Assembly (NCBI GenBank): GCA_949358305.1
Contig: OX442322.1
Coordinates: 9,364,001-9,424,000 of the forward strand
DNA from: Strigamia acuminata
Taxonomy: Eukaryota > Arthropoda > Chilopoda > Geophilomorpha > Linotaeniidae
Reading direction: 5' to 3'
Length of the DNA: 60,000 bases
Every line of letters starts with the position of its first letter. Within the stretch, counting starts at the first letter, position 1. Shown piece after piece: positions 11,195-21,217 of this stretch. The notes beneath the pieces are model-generated. The model saw only the letters and a program-made list of their open reading frames with translations. It was not told the origin of the DNA and did not search any database. Position numbers and translations under genes: made by a program.

Positions 11195-12014
11195 ATTTGG
11201 TACCGTGAACCAAGGATTTCTTCCAGTTATCTCAGTGGACCTTCATGTGTGCTGCAAAATTCATCAGTGGGTTTTGTTCTCAAGCTGTGCAAAGCTTATA
11301 TGTGTAAAGTGCCATTGAAGCTGTGCCACTACAGTGAAGTGTATGCTCTCGTCCGCCTTTCACAGGCAAAAAAGTGGGTTTTTCAAGTTGGATTCTCAAA
11401 TTGTCAAGATGGTCAAGAGGTTTTTCAACTTGGATCAAGCAAGGCTTCGAGAGTACGAGCGATCCTGCACGACAATCAATTCCAAACACAACGCAATGTA
11501 CATCCTACAAGAAGATTTGAAGAAATAATTATTAAGAATTATTATTTAAATAGAATAATATCCGAATTTGCTGCTGTAATCATTTCAAAGGAGTTTTTGA
11601 TTAGAAACTGGTGTAGTTGGGGGGAGAAGAAGTTTAAGTCTTAACAGTTTGAATAAATTCTCGATTCCAGTTTGTGGAATTTAGAGAATATCCAGTGAAT
11701 TAGTGAATAATACCAAGCTTTAGTGTTGGTATCCCAATTTAAAACGAGTATCTAGTCAGAAACTCAATTGTGAAAATAAGAGAATTGTCAATTACCTTTA
11801 ATTATTGAATTTTGGGGGTTAATTTGCCAATCCTGTTAACATCTCGTGTGTTTCAATCCTGTTAACAGCTTGTGGATATCCATCCTGTTTTTGTGTGTTC
11901 AGTAAATCCTAGAGTGTAAAAGAATTAGACAATTTCTTGTTAACCAATTTAGTCAGTTAAGTTGAGTTTGAATCCTGAACTGATCCTTGAATTCTTCATT
12001 TCTCGGTGAGGATT
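11195..12014 (+). other. TK-1 5' leader
   Basis: Non-coding leader with the primer-binding site at 11198-11217 (TGGTACCGTGAACCAAGGAT), the conserved motif at 11487-11499, and three imperfect ~26-bp repeats of AATCCTGTTAACA type at about 11830-11900. The motif ATG opens a 10-codon upstream ORF ending TAA. Confidence 0.75.
11487..11499 (+). promoter_or_regulatory. Conserved leader motif, TK-1
   Basis: CACAACGCAATGT followed by AC, 289 nt after the start of the primer-binding site. Same 13-mer as in the other four families. Confidence 0.75.
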
Positions 12015-15000
12015 ATGGCTACATTATCCGCTGCTGATCTCGAGGAAAAGGAGGTCATTTGGAAAGCAAAGGCTCAAGGAGCCGAGGATCTGCTGGGATC
12101 TTCAGTCAACATTCTAGACGGAGGAGAGCTGGAAGCCATGCAAATAACGGTTGACCAGCAATTGAGTGATCTCGCCGACGAATTGAAAGCTCTTAAAGAC
12201 GAGTCAAAAAGAGAGGACTATTTAGCGGGGCTTCAACGAATTGAAGACATTAGAACCAGAGTAAATTTATTGAAGCAAAGAGCAAAAGTGTCTGGAAAAA
12301 TGGCAGGGCAATTTGGTTCCCATCCGGGACAGAATTCCAGTTTAAACCAGACGTCCGCTTCATCTAGGAGAAACACGAGATTGCCGAAAACCGACATTGC
12401 CAAATTTAGTGGCGATGCAACTGAATATAGAGGCTTTGCGAATTTATTCGAATCAGCAGTTGATCAGAACACGGAGCTTTCGAACGTGGAAAAGCTTATA
12501 TATCTGAGGTCATGCTGCACTGGGGCTGCAGAATCCGCAATCAAGTCGTACCCAATAACTGATGACGCCTACCCATTAGCGAAAAATACATTGGAGAGTC
12601 TATTCGGTTCTGAAAACACGCAGAGAAATGCTATTTCAAAGATGATTAGGGAGTCGAAACCCGTTTTCGATCTCTACCCAATCGAGCCACTTAAAGCTCT
12701 ATTCACGTCATTGGCATCTGCTGTCCGGACCATGGCGCAACTGTCTGTGTCAGTTGACACTACTGGAACGTACCTTATTCCAGAACTACTTAGAAAATTT
12801 CCACCGGAGATCTCCCAACGTTTTTACCGAAAGCATCAAGGAAAAGTTGATGATGTTAACGTTTTTCTGGACTTCGTAGCAACCGAGATACAACTGGCTG
12901 AATTGTCGGAAGAAAGCGTTCTCCTTAAGCGCGCTCATCTGAAGAAGTCAGAAAAATTTGAGAAAACTTCAAAGGAAACAAGAGAAAGACCAACTGGAAC
13001 CATGTCCTCATTCGTGACTTCCGAGAATGGAAAATTGAGTATGAATTCCAAGTCAAATCCAAACCGCAAACCCGCCTGCGCTTATTGTGATGGTGATCAC
13101 GCACACGCAAATTGTGATGCGGATCTCGATGTACCAGCGAGGATCGAAATAGTGAAGAAGAAACGACTTTGTTTCAACTGCTTGAGATATAACCACACAG
13201 CCAAAGAATGTACCGTGAAGTTTTGTTGTCGCTTGTGTGGTGGAAGACATCACACATCGATCTGCAACAAAAACAACAAAGAAAAAGCGATTACACCAAA
13301 AGAAGAAAACGTGTCTACTAATGTATCGCTTACCGAGTCGGTGGAGATTCAACTGATGGTCTTCACTGCTCTTTTTGTGAAGAAAAATGGAGACATGTAC
13401 CCCGTCCGCGGATTACTAGATCCAGGAAGTCATCGCTCCTACGTCACGAAGAGACTAGTAAATAAATTCCGGATGCAAAAGATCGAGACACTACACACGA
13501 TGACACAGTGTCTGCTCAACAAAAAGCCAGTTCCGACGACACATGATGTCTTTAGATTCGAACTGCAATCAAGACACGGAACGGAAAAGACATCAATCCT
13601 TGCATTAGAAACCGACACGCTCCCGAAAGTCAAAGGGATAATTGGAGCAGAAGCCATAAAGCAAGTCCAATCACTCGGACTTGAGATGGCTGAGATACAT
13701 CCGTCAGAATCGGAAGACATTGACGTCTTATTAGGAAGCAACGCATGGTGGAAGATTTGTCAAGGTGGAAGCCGAAAAATCAACGACGAGTTGGGATTAA
13801 TGCAGACAATTTTTGGGTGGATTCTAAACGGTCGACTGAGACCAAACAACCCGCTTGAAGAAAACATGGCAGCGTGCAACATTTCTTGCATGGCGGTCGA
13901 GTCCAAAGAAGAAGTGATCTCAAATCAACCTGAAAATGACGAAAACAAAATAGTCCAGTTAATTCCGAAATCACCGTCCGACATGAATGGCGAACCCGGT
14001 GTGAATAAACAGACAGACGTCACACTTTCTTGTTTTGCCGCGAGCCTCTCCAGTGGTCTGGAAAAAGAGGAACTGGATACCACCCTCCAAAAAACGAAAA
14101 AGTCGTTCAAGGATGGAGGATTGGCCAACAGAACTTCAAGCTCGGACATGAAGCCGGAATTACGAGGGCGAAATCAGTCGGAGTCACTGAGAAAGAAAGC
14201 AAACCAAGTGCCCAGTTTACCCAAATTGTGTGCAATCTTGAGATGGACCGGAGAATTGATTTTCAATTTCTGGAAAAAGAAAAATGTCTTATCGAACAAT
14301 CAAAGAGGAATTCACCTTATCCTTGGTCCAATGTATGCCGGGAAAACGACCAAGTTATTGAAGATCTTAGAAAAAGAAGAGAAGACGTCGTCCTTGCTCA
14401 TTAAGCACTCCAATGACGAACGTTACAGTAAATCCGAAGTCGTGACCCACGATGGTCATCGACGAGAAGCAATCGCGACCAGTAGCCTAACCAATGCTGT
14501 GGAAAAAACGAAATTAATGAAGACAATCGGAATTGATGAAGGACAGTTTTTTCCCGACATTTTTACTTTTTCAAATGAAATGGCTGAGCAAAAGAAAAAG
14601 GTAATAGTCGCCGCATTAGACGTCGACTTCAAGAGGAAGCCATTTGATCAGATATCCGAGTTAGTTCCACTAGCCGAGTCTGTTGTGAAACTACAAGCAA
14701 AATGTTATTTTTGCGGAGATAAAGCTGAATTTTCAAGACGAATTTCGCACGAAACCAGAGTCAAGATGATAGGAGGGATCGACAAATACAAACCAACCTG
14801 TCGAGTATGTTTCTCAAAGCCCATGAAGTCCCTAGAGACGAAAAGGAAAATCATCAACGGAATTATTCGACTTAGTTGTATGATTGTCAACCGAAGAATA
14901 CCTCCGTGGATACCAAATTTGATCCGTCAAAGAATCATGCCACCCAGAGTGGAATACAAAAAGGTGAAAGAGGTCTCCCAAATATTATCATCAAAGACCA

Positions 15001-15020
15001 GAAGTAATCAAACTAAATGA
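12015..15020 (+). CDS. Gag-protease-thymidine kinase fusion, 1001 aa (TK-1)
   Basis: A single uninterrupted ORF. I start at ATG 12015 (A at -3, G at +4), since the in-frame GTG at 12006 is not a likely animal start. Residues ~1-340 are BEL/Pao Gag, with the conserved core LPKTDIAKFSGD...LSNVEKLIYLRS. Three CCHC-type zinc knuckles span 355-417. A retropepsin follows with active site LLDPGSHRSY (Asp469), ending near FGWIL (600-604). After a ~160-residue linker comes a complete type II thymidine kinase. It has P-loop GPMYAGKTT (771-779), the THDG segment, IDEGQFF (catalytic Glu842), AALDVDFKRKPF, and a zinc site of Cys897, Cys900, Cys929 and Cys932. The known family reaction is ATP-dependent conversion of thymidine to dTMP. 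A basic tail of ~60 residues follows. I infer the kinase is packaged or released by the element protease to raise dTTP during reverse transcription. Confidence 0.93.
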   Translation: MATLSAADLEEKEVIWKAKAQGAEDLLGSSVNILDGGELEAMQITVDQQLSDLADELKALKDESKREDYLAGLQRIEDIRTRVNLLKQRAKVSGKMAGQFGSHPGQNSSLNQTSASSRRNTRLPKTDIAKFSGDATEYRGFANLFESAVDQNTELSNVEKLIYLRSCCTGAAESAIKSYPITDDAYPLAKNTLESLFGSENTQRNAISKMIRESKPVFDLYPIEPLKALFTSLASAVRTMAQLSVSVDTTGTYLIPELLRKFPPEISQRFYRKHQGKVDDVNVFLDFVATEIQLAELSEESVLLKRAHLKKSEKFEKTSKETRERPTGTMSSFVTSENGKLSMNSKSNPNRKPACAYCDGDHAHANCDADLDVPARIEIVKKKRLCFNCLRYNHTAKECTVKFCCRLCGGRHHTSICNKNNKEKAITPKEENVSTNVSLTESVEIQLMVFTALFVKKNGDMYPVRGLLDPGSHRSYVTKRLVNKFRMQKIETLHTMTQCLLNKKPVPTTHDVFRFELQSRHGTEKTSILALETDTLPKVKGIIGAEAIKQVQSLGLEMAEIHPSESEDIDVLLGSNAWWKICQGGSRKINDELGLMQTIFGWILNGRLRPNNPLEENMAACNISCMAVESKEEVISNQPENDENKIVQLIPKSPSDMNGEPGVNKQTDVTLSCFAASLSSGLEKEELDTTLQKTKKSFKDGGLANRTSSSDMKPELRGRNQSESLRKKANQVPSLPKLCAILRWTGELIFNFWKKKNVLSNNQRGIHLILGPMYAGKTTKLLKILEKEEKTSSLLIKHSNDERYSKSEVVTHDGHRREAIATSSLTNAVEKTKLMKTIGIDEGQFFPDIFTFSNEMAEQKKKVIVAALDVDFKRKPFDQISELVPLAESVVKLQAKCYFCGDKAEFSRRISHETRVKMIGGIDKYKPTCRVCFSKPMKSLETKRKIINGIIRLSCMIVNRRIPPWIPNLIRQRIMPPRVEYKKVKEVSQILSSKTRSNQTK

Positions 15021-15033
15021 TGGGTTGTTCGCA

Positions 15034-15055
15034 CTTTCTTTTCGCCGGCAATCTA
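15034..15055 (+). promoter_or_regulatory. Pre-LTR pyrimidine tract, TK-1
   Basis: TTTCTTTTCGCCGGCAATCT lies directly before the 3' LTR, where a polypurine tract is expected. A related tract sits in the same place in all five families. Confidence 0.7.
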
Positions 15056-16413
15056 TGTTGCTAGCAACATAAAGGAAAGCTGCTAAACGTCTTAAAAATT
15101 AGTCATCTGGAATTATTAAAAAGGGTTTTTAATATTTATCTTAGATTGGGAATTTAATTAGACACTTATTTGAATATAAGTCTTCTTTGAGTTAGTTTGA
15201 GTGAATTTCTCAGTACTGGTTGATCTGACCGGATAAATCTGGGAAGAAAAGAGTTCTTACATTAGTTATTTATCCACTTAGAATTTATTTTCTATCTTGT
15301 TTACCTGTGTTATGCATGTTTTGATGTTTCCAAGTGTTTTCCTGTTTCCAGTCCACTACTGTCAATGTAGTGACAAGGTGTAATGATGCTCTCAGACAGC
15401 AAAAGGGTACTAGAATGAGAAATGTATGTTATTATCAGTTTTAAGCTGTTTCAATCAATTTCTGTTTGTTTTCTGTATATTACTAACCAATTAAGCGTTT
15501 TGTTAACTTAGATTGTGTGTAGCCTGTCTAGTGAGCTAATTTCAAGCCTTTTTATCTTCCTGCAAGTGATCTCTGTTTACATTGTCGGCCATTACTGTGA
15601 GAGTGGTCTACTTGTATCTGTAAAGAGAGGAGAAAATGTTTAATCCCAAAGAGTTTTTGTGGGTTCTGATTAATAATTAATCACTTAATTATTATGCAAT
15701 GTAAAAGTGTTAAGTTTAAGATTTATCTGTGTTGATTTATAACTTAACTTCTGCACTTACTGTAAAGTTGCCAGCTCATTGGTCTAAAATGTCTTTACTT
15801 ATTCTTTTCTCTATTTTATGAGTTGTTCAGTGTGTTTTAGAGTGAATAATTTAGTTCTCAATGAGCATTGTGTTTAGAGACTGTTGTTAATGTATACTTT
15901 TGCATTTAATGTCAAATACTTGCTGTTAGGCTTATGTGTTTTCAACTATTAACTTCTACGGTAGTTTTGTTGTGCCAGCATTACTTATTTCTCTTTACAA
16001 GCACTTAGAGACCTCTGTAACTTTAAGTGCAAGTGTCCTTATACAATGTGGAGATAGTTACACTTGTTGTTTCTTATTATTGTTAAAGTGTGACTTCTTT
16101 GTAAAATCCTCGTGATTCAATTGTAGTAGTCTTGTTAAGAATTTAGAGAATAAAATGGTTGCTTTTTATTTCTCTCCAAGTCTCATTTCTCTATACAACC
16201 AGAAAGCAATGTGCAGTGAGTAGAAAAATCCTCCTTCCTCCTCCTTGAACTCACCAGTGGCAGATCATCATGTGAAGCAGCAAGTTCAAGTCCAGTGTTT
16301 GCATTTCTTCAAGTCTTTGGCCAACTTCTGTGTATCAATTTTAGCCAAGCAGCAGTCAAGTATTGCCGCCCCTCCTTCTGGCCTGGTTGTCGCCTGCGAC
16401 CTTGCCAGAAACA
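15056..16413 (+). repeat. TK-1 3' LTR, 1358 bp
   Basis: Same length and termini as the 5' copy (offset 5219). AATAAA at 16149-16154. Followed by the second gcgc duplication at 16414-16417. Confidence 0.93.
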
Positions 16414-19400
16414 GCGCCTTGTGGCGATAGTCTATTATGTAGAGCTGTCGGCAAAGTCCCTTTAGATTCTCTGTAACAGTTGTTGTCCTTTTTCTTACGA
16501 TTTACTGTGATCTTGTTTCACGTTTCCCTTTTGAGATAAAATAAGGTGGCTGGTATAATTTTGCTGGCGTTTTCTATTTGGGTCTAGTTAGAGTTTGCAT
16601 CTTTGATAGTTTATACTTAACCCGTGTATATTTATTAGCTTTACTCGATTTGCTCACGTTTGGTGAGATTTTCAGTCCGATTCATGCTTAATATAGTTAG
16701 TTCTCTTCAAGTTTTGATTGTCAGGTCCCTTGTAGACGAGTTCGCCAGTATGTTCTGCCGCTAGCCTTATATTCGTTTGGCTTTTTCGTTTAGTTCGTTT
16801 AGCAGTTGTTAATCGAATTTCTCCTTTACCGTTAAAAAGGGGGTTTCGTGTTGAGATGGGAAATCTGTCCCATGGCTCTTGTGGCCGGAGTAGCGATGCA
16901 CGAGTCATACCTCGTGATCTGCTCTCTCCTTTTTTTCATGATGTTGCGTCTTATTGCAGAGTCCCGCCTTCTATAAGGGGCTCTATCTGTTTTTGCTTTT
17001 GTCTGTTTCAAGAAGGTCCGGGTTCACAGCTCGGGGTCCTTTCAGTTGGGGGTTTCCGCTAGTCATTGGTGATCGGACGCTGGTGTTATGAGGCCAGTCC
17101 GGGACCAGCGAGGCGGTCGAAGCCCGCCGTTCTCGGTTTTAGTTTTGTGTGCCGCTCGAGTTTCCTCGTGAGCTCTGGTGTCGGTCATCTCTCCGCTCCG
17201 GGAGAGGGCACACCCGTTTGTATTCGTGTGTTTGTAGAACGTTTCTTGTTTTTAGAACGAGATTCGTTCTCTTGCTGCTCGTGTTTTGCAGGGAAAGCAC
17301 TGGCCCGCGAGGTCAGTCGGTTCTTACCTGTCCGTCAATCTCTGTTAGTTTAGGTTGTTACACAACTTGTTTGCAAGTGGGTTTGGATTTAGAAAGGCGT
17401 GTGACTTCTGTCGGTGCTGGAAGTTTAGAGCAGCCGATCCGCACCGCCCACTGGACAAGTCCAGTTTTTGTTGTTGACCGCTGCACCCAGTGTCTACCGC
17501 TGGTGATGTTACGTTCTGCATTTTCGCTAGTTTATTCGTTTAGGAAATAGCTTGCTTGCTATTTTATGGTTGTGGCTAGCTGGCGTGGCGGTAGGGTATA
17601 GGTACTTGTTTTGGATGGTCGTTCTTGCTGTGCACAGCAAGGACTGCCATTCGATGTGTTTCAGAGGGCAGGTTTGCACTGCCATACTCTGTTAGATGTC
17701 GTGTCCGAGACAAAGTCTCTGCGCCTCTTGGCGGCCCCTATTTCTACGTTTGCTTCCCACGACTGAGTAGTTGTTGTTAGTCTTTCATCCCTAGCTCTGC
17801 AGTGAGGCAGACATGCACTAGGCAGGGAGCCCACTCTAGGATGGGTCGAAGGACGTGTGTGTGCGGCCTTCTTGGCGCCGGCACTCGGCAACACGTTTTA
17901 GCCATTGGACGACACTTGCTTTCAGTAGAGTGGCGATTTCCGGAAGTCGGCTTGCTGATCGAAGATGTCGTCAATGGGTGTGTGAGCGAGTCAATTCTCG
18001 ACTTGCAGTTGCTTACCGGTTCCAGGAATGCGGTTGGCAACTGGCAAGCCCTTGTGCTCATATCTACGTGTGACGCCCCTCGCAATCAGGGACGTCAAGC
18101 AACCCTCCCTCTTCTCTCGTTTCTCGGTTCAATCATATTGGTTCCGACTCGGGGTGGGCCAAGCGTTCATACGGTAGCCTCCTTATTGGAGCATGGGGTT
18201 TCAGCTAGATCTAGTTTTTATTTCCCCTTCGGTTAAAGAAGTTTCAGTCTTCGTGGTAGTCTGCTCACAACAGGCTACACGGTGGCCCGGGTGCGGACGC
18301 GATGTCCATCGGGTACCTCTTTGTTCAAGGCGCATTCGTAAAGCGCAGCTCGGCTGAAGGAAAGCCACCGGTTTTAATTTCTTTTCAACAACGTGATTAG
18401 TTTTCGTGCAGGAAGTGTAGCTTCGCTTCATTTGGTTGCAGTTGCACTGCTTCCAACGTTTTTCCGTATCGTTTGACATCTGTTGATCTTCAAAAAGAAG
18501 CAGGTCCCTTTCCTTTCTTTTCTTGTGGGGAGGAAATGGATTGATTATTTGGGTACGGACTTTTTCCCTCTTCGAAAAAAAAAAAAAAGCAGAAAGTTTA
18601 GTGTTTTGGAATTCCTGCTGGTTTTCACAGTTCCAGTTTGTTAGTTTCCTTTGTGAGGCCATACTTGGCCAATAGCTTTAGTGATAATATTGACGTTTTT
18701 GCCGGTATTTATTTGCACGGAACGTGCTCGTTTTTTTTTAGATAATTGAACCGTTTCTTCTCTTGTTAGTTAGATAAAGTTGTGGTCGATGGGTCAGCGT
18801 GCGCGTGTTTCCTTGTCGCTGTGGACAAGAGGTCGCAGTTGGCTTGCTCAGTCACTTGACTAAGTCTTTTCCTTTTTTCGTTATTCTTCGCTCTTAGCGG
18901 TTTCGTGGGTTCATGTCGAGTCAGGGTGCGGTCAACGCCTTTGCGTGGCAGTTGCTGCGAATGGTTCGCATTGCCTGAGCTTCATGCCTTCTTGTTCTCT
19001 TTTTCCTCCTTCTGGCGTGATCATGTTAGCTAGGTGGTCATGGCTTTGGGTAAGTTGTTAGTTGGTCACTCTTTGCGAAAGAGTGGTGCCTAGGTCTTGA
19101 CGGCATTTTCTAGTTCTTCATACGAATGCTGGGTGGTTGTCAGACGATAGGTTTGGGTCAACGCATTCATTCCCTTAGTTTGCATTTTTCTTGTTTTCTA
19201 GAAAAAGGTCGTCTTTAATAGTTTAATAAGTTTGAGTTCGTGGCTCGTGTTTTCGTGCGGGCGGAGGTTTCCGTGGTACGTGGCCACTTGAGCGCGGGCT
19301 CGAGGTCAACGAGGCGGTGAAGCCTGCCGTTTATCAAGTTAGTTTTCTTTCACGTTCCCAGTTTCTTCTGGTCTTCATGTATGTCGTGTTCCTTGCGAGG

Positions 19401-19893
19401 CCATGCTCGGTCAAGAGTTTTTGTGACAGTTTTCCTTCCTCGACGACATTTAGTTCTCGGTTCTGAGACTTTGAACCTCGGTGTGTGGTCAGGCAAGTGT
19501 TATTGACCAGCACCCCTTCCTCTTTGACGAGGATTCTCGTTTTCCTGCTTCTAGTTTCCATTAGTTTAAGCGTCTGTCTACGAGTTGACAGACTGAGCTT
19601 TCGGACAAGCTCCCGCAATGTTCTCACGTCGTTTTAGTTAGAAAACCCGTTCAGTCGGATTTTCTAAAGGTTTTCTGCGTGTGCGCCACGTGTTTATTGG
19701 CGACGCCGTAGCCCCTTAGTGTCTGGACTAGGTCATCGTGGCATGACCCTTCTCTTTCTTCTCTCGTGTTCTAAGTTTCTTTTAGTCTTTATTGGTTGTT
19801 GATAAGGAAGTGCGCCGCAACGCAACTTCTCTTTTCTTTCGTCTCTCCGGTGTTTTATGGGCCGCGATCCGACTTTGACGCCCATGACTCTAG
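16414..19893 (+). other. B1 main interior, non-coding and hairpin-rich
   Basis: About 3.5 kb without a credible gene. Its longest ORFs (such as 144 codons at 17802-18236) recur in other B copies with almost only amino-acid-changing differences, and one copy has a stop (near 39541), so they are not under protein selection. The stretch carries many short perfect stem-loops, for example 16899-16916, 17189-17206, 17254-17270, 17450-17465, 17624-17641 (an 18-nt palindrome), 17667-17683, 19067-19085, 19572-19593, 19595-19612 and 19638-19667. It ends with ctag (19890-19893), the left duplication of BEL-D. Confidence 0.75.
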
Positions 19894-21165
19894 TGTTGCA
19901 AACAGACATGTCGAACTCGGAAGTCGCGTGGTACATTCATAGGCAACTGTCCTGTTGCGCATCCATGATCGTATAGTAGAAATTCCAGCAGCAGAAAGCG
20001 TTAGGCCTAGCATTAGGCCTAGTTCTCAAACAGTAGATCAGATGGGAAAAACATCTCAGCTAATGGGCAAGCAAATGTGTCTTCAAGGAGGAGGAGAGTC
20101 AGCTTGGCTCTCTACTCACTCATTCTCTGGGAACTCATTTCAGAAATAATCCAAAGGAAGAACATCAGAGAAAGAGAAAAGAATAACAACTTATTTATTC
20201 TAAATCAACCATAACAAACTTCTTCTAGCAACAGCTAGTAACAACAGCAACAACAACTAAGCCTAGCAACAACAAGCGCCTAGCAACCGTGAACAATGGC
20301 GCTAAAATAGGCTTATTTACAAGCAACAATTACTCATTATAAATAACTTATTGCCTCCAAAGAGGGCGCTACGTGTCTCAAACTTAACCCTTTTACATCA
20401 AATTGATAACAAGTAATAAAAGCTTAATCTTAACATCTATTAGAGGCATAAAATACATAAATAAACAAGTATTAACAATTCCCAATCTTAGTTCCGGAGG
20501 AAAGCCAACTTTCCTTCTCAAAGACAAAAGCCAACCGCTCATCATGCAAGATGGCGGCACAGCAACTTGCTAACAGCTGTGCAGGCGAACAGGAGCGAGC
20601 CAGACAGACTTCCATAGCCGCCCTTGACCAGACATCGACGCAAGGACCTTCCAAACAGCGTGGGGACTCGAACGAGAGTCCAAACCAAGGCGTATCGACG
20701 CCGCTCTAGACACACACGCGGATCCGATGCGTGCAAATGCCGTCAACTGTCACGGGAGCTTATGCCGCTCGCCACCTGCTGCCTCACGTCTTGGAAAGTC
20801 GCTGACCCCCTAAAACATCAAGCAAAAGGTAAACAACAATGAAATAAAATATGCCTATCTCAAAACAACTCTAATAATTCTTAAACTAATACACAGAATT
20901 ACTAAACCACTAAAACGATCACATCAAAACGACCACAAGTGACCGACAACACATCTCCCGACCAATCCAGGTGCGACTGGCAGCATGACGACCGTCAAGG
21001 ACATCACCAAACAAGACCGCTGGTCAGCCAAACAACCGAACATCTCAGATATGTCTCCAACTTGTGTCAAAAACTAAAAAACCAAATTAAAAAGTCAATT
21101 CTTCTTTTCAGAAGCCAAAACGTGGAAAACTTCTAAATCTTTTTGTTGCGTTCCTGCTCGCAACA
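19894..21165 (-). repeat. BEL-D 3' LTR, 1272 bp
   Basis: Read on the minus strand it starts TGTTGCG, an 8-nt spacer, CGCAACA, and ends TTTGCAACA. Minus-strand AATAAA is at 20199-20194. U5 holds a 12-nt stretch (19977-19966, ACTATACGATCA) complementary to the 5' part of tRNA-His. Confidence 0.92.
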
Positions 21166-21191
21166 TCGCTGCCAGCCGAAAAAAAGAAGAG
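21166..21191 (-). promoter_or_regulatory. Pre-LTR pyrimidine tract, BEL-D
   Basis: On the minus strand the bases before the 3' LTR are a C/T-rich run ending TTTCGGCTGGCAGCGA, nearly the same as in BEL-A (48949-48970). Confidence 0.7.
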
Positions 21192-21217
21192 AACAGCCGG
21201 CCGAAAGGTCCGGCGCT

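Larger units (their letters stand above)
9837..16413 (+). mobile_element. TK-1: BEL-type element encoding Gag-protease-thymidine kinase
   Basis: A complete 6577-bp element with two 1358-bp LTRs that look identical, a primer-binding site, a leader, one 1001-codon ORF, and a 4-bp target duplication gcgc (9833-9836 and 16414-16417). The empty site (one gcgc) is preserved in B copy R1 near 54835-54840, read on the minus strand. It has no reverse transcriptase, RNase H or integrase, so it must move in trans. Near-identical LTRs and an open ORF point to recent transposition. Confidence 0.93.

Noticed and set aside
12006-12014. Upstream in-frame GTG as start of the TK-1 protein
   Set aside because: The ATG at 12015 has good animal context; GTG starts are not expected here.
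14300-14815. Thymidine kinase as a host gene interrupted by a retrotransposon
   Set aside because: It is in one frame with Gag-protease, lies between identical LTRs, and the same fusion recurs in TK-2.
17802-18236. 144-codon ORF repeated in several B copies
   Set aside because: Differences between copies are nearly all amino-acid changing, and the copy near 39541 has an in-frame stop; non-coding drift fits better.
19960-19980. tRNA-His-like stretch TGATCGTATAGT as a tRNA gene
   Set aside because: Only the 5' part matches and no cloverleaf follows; it is better read, on the element strand, as a tRNA-complementary U5 site.
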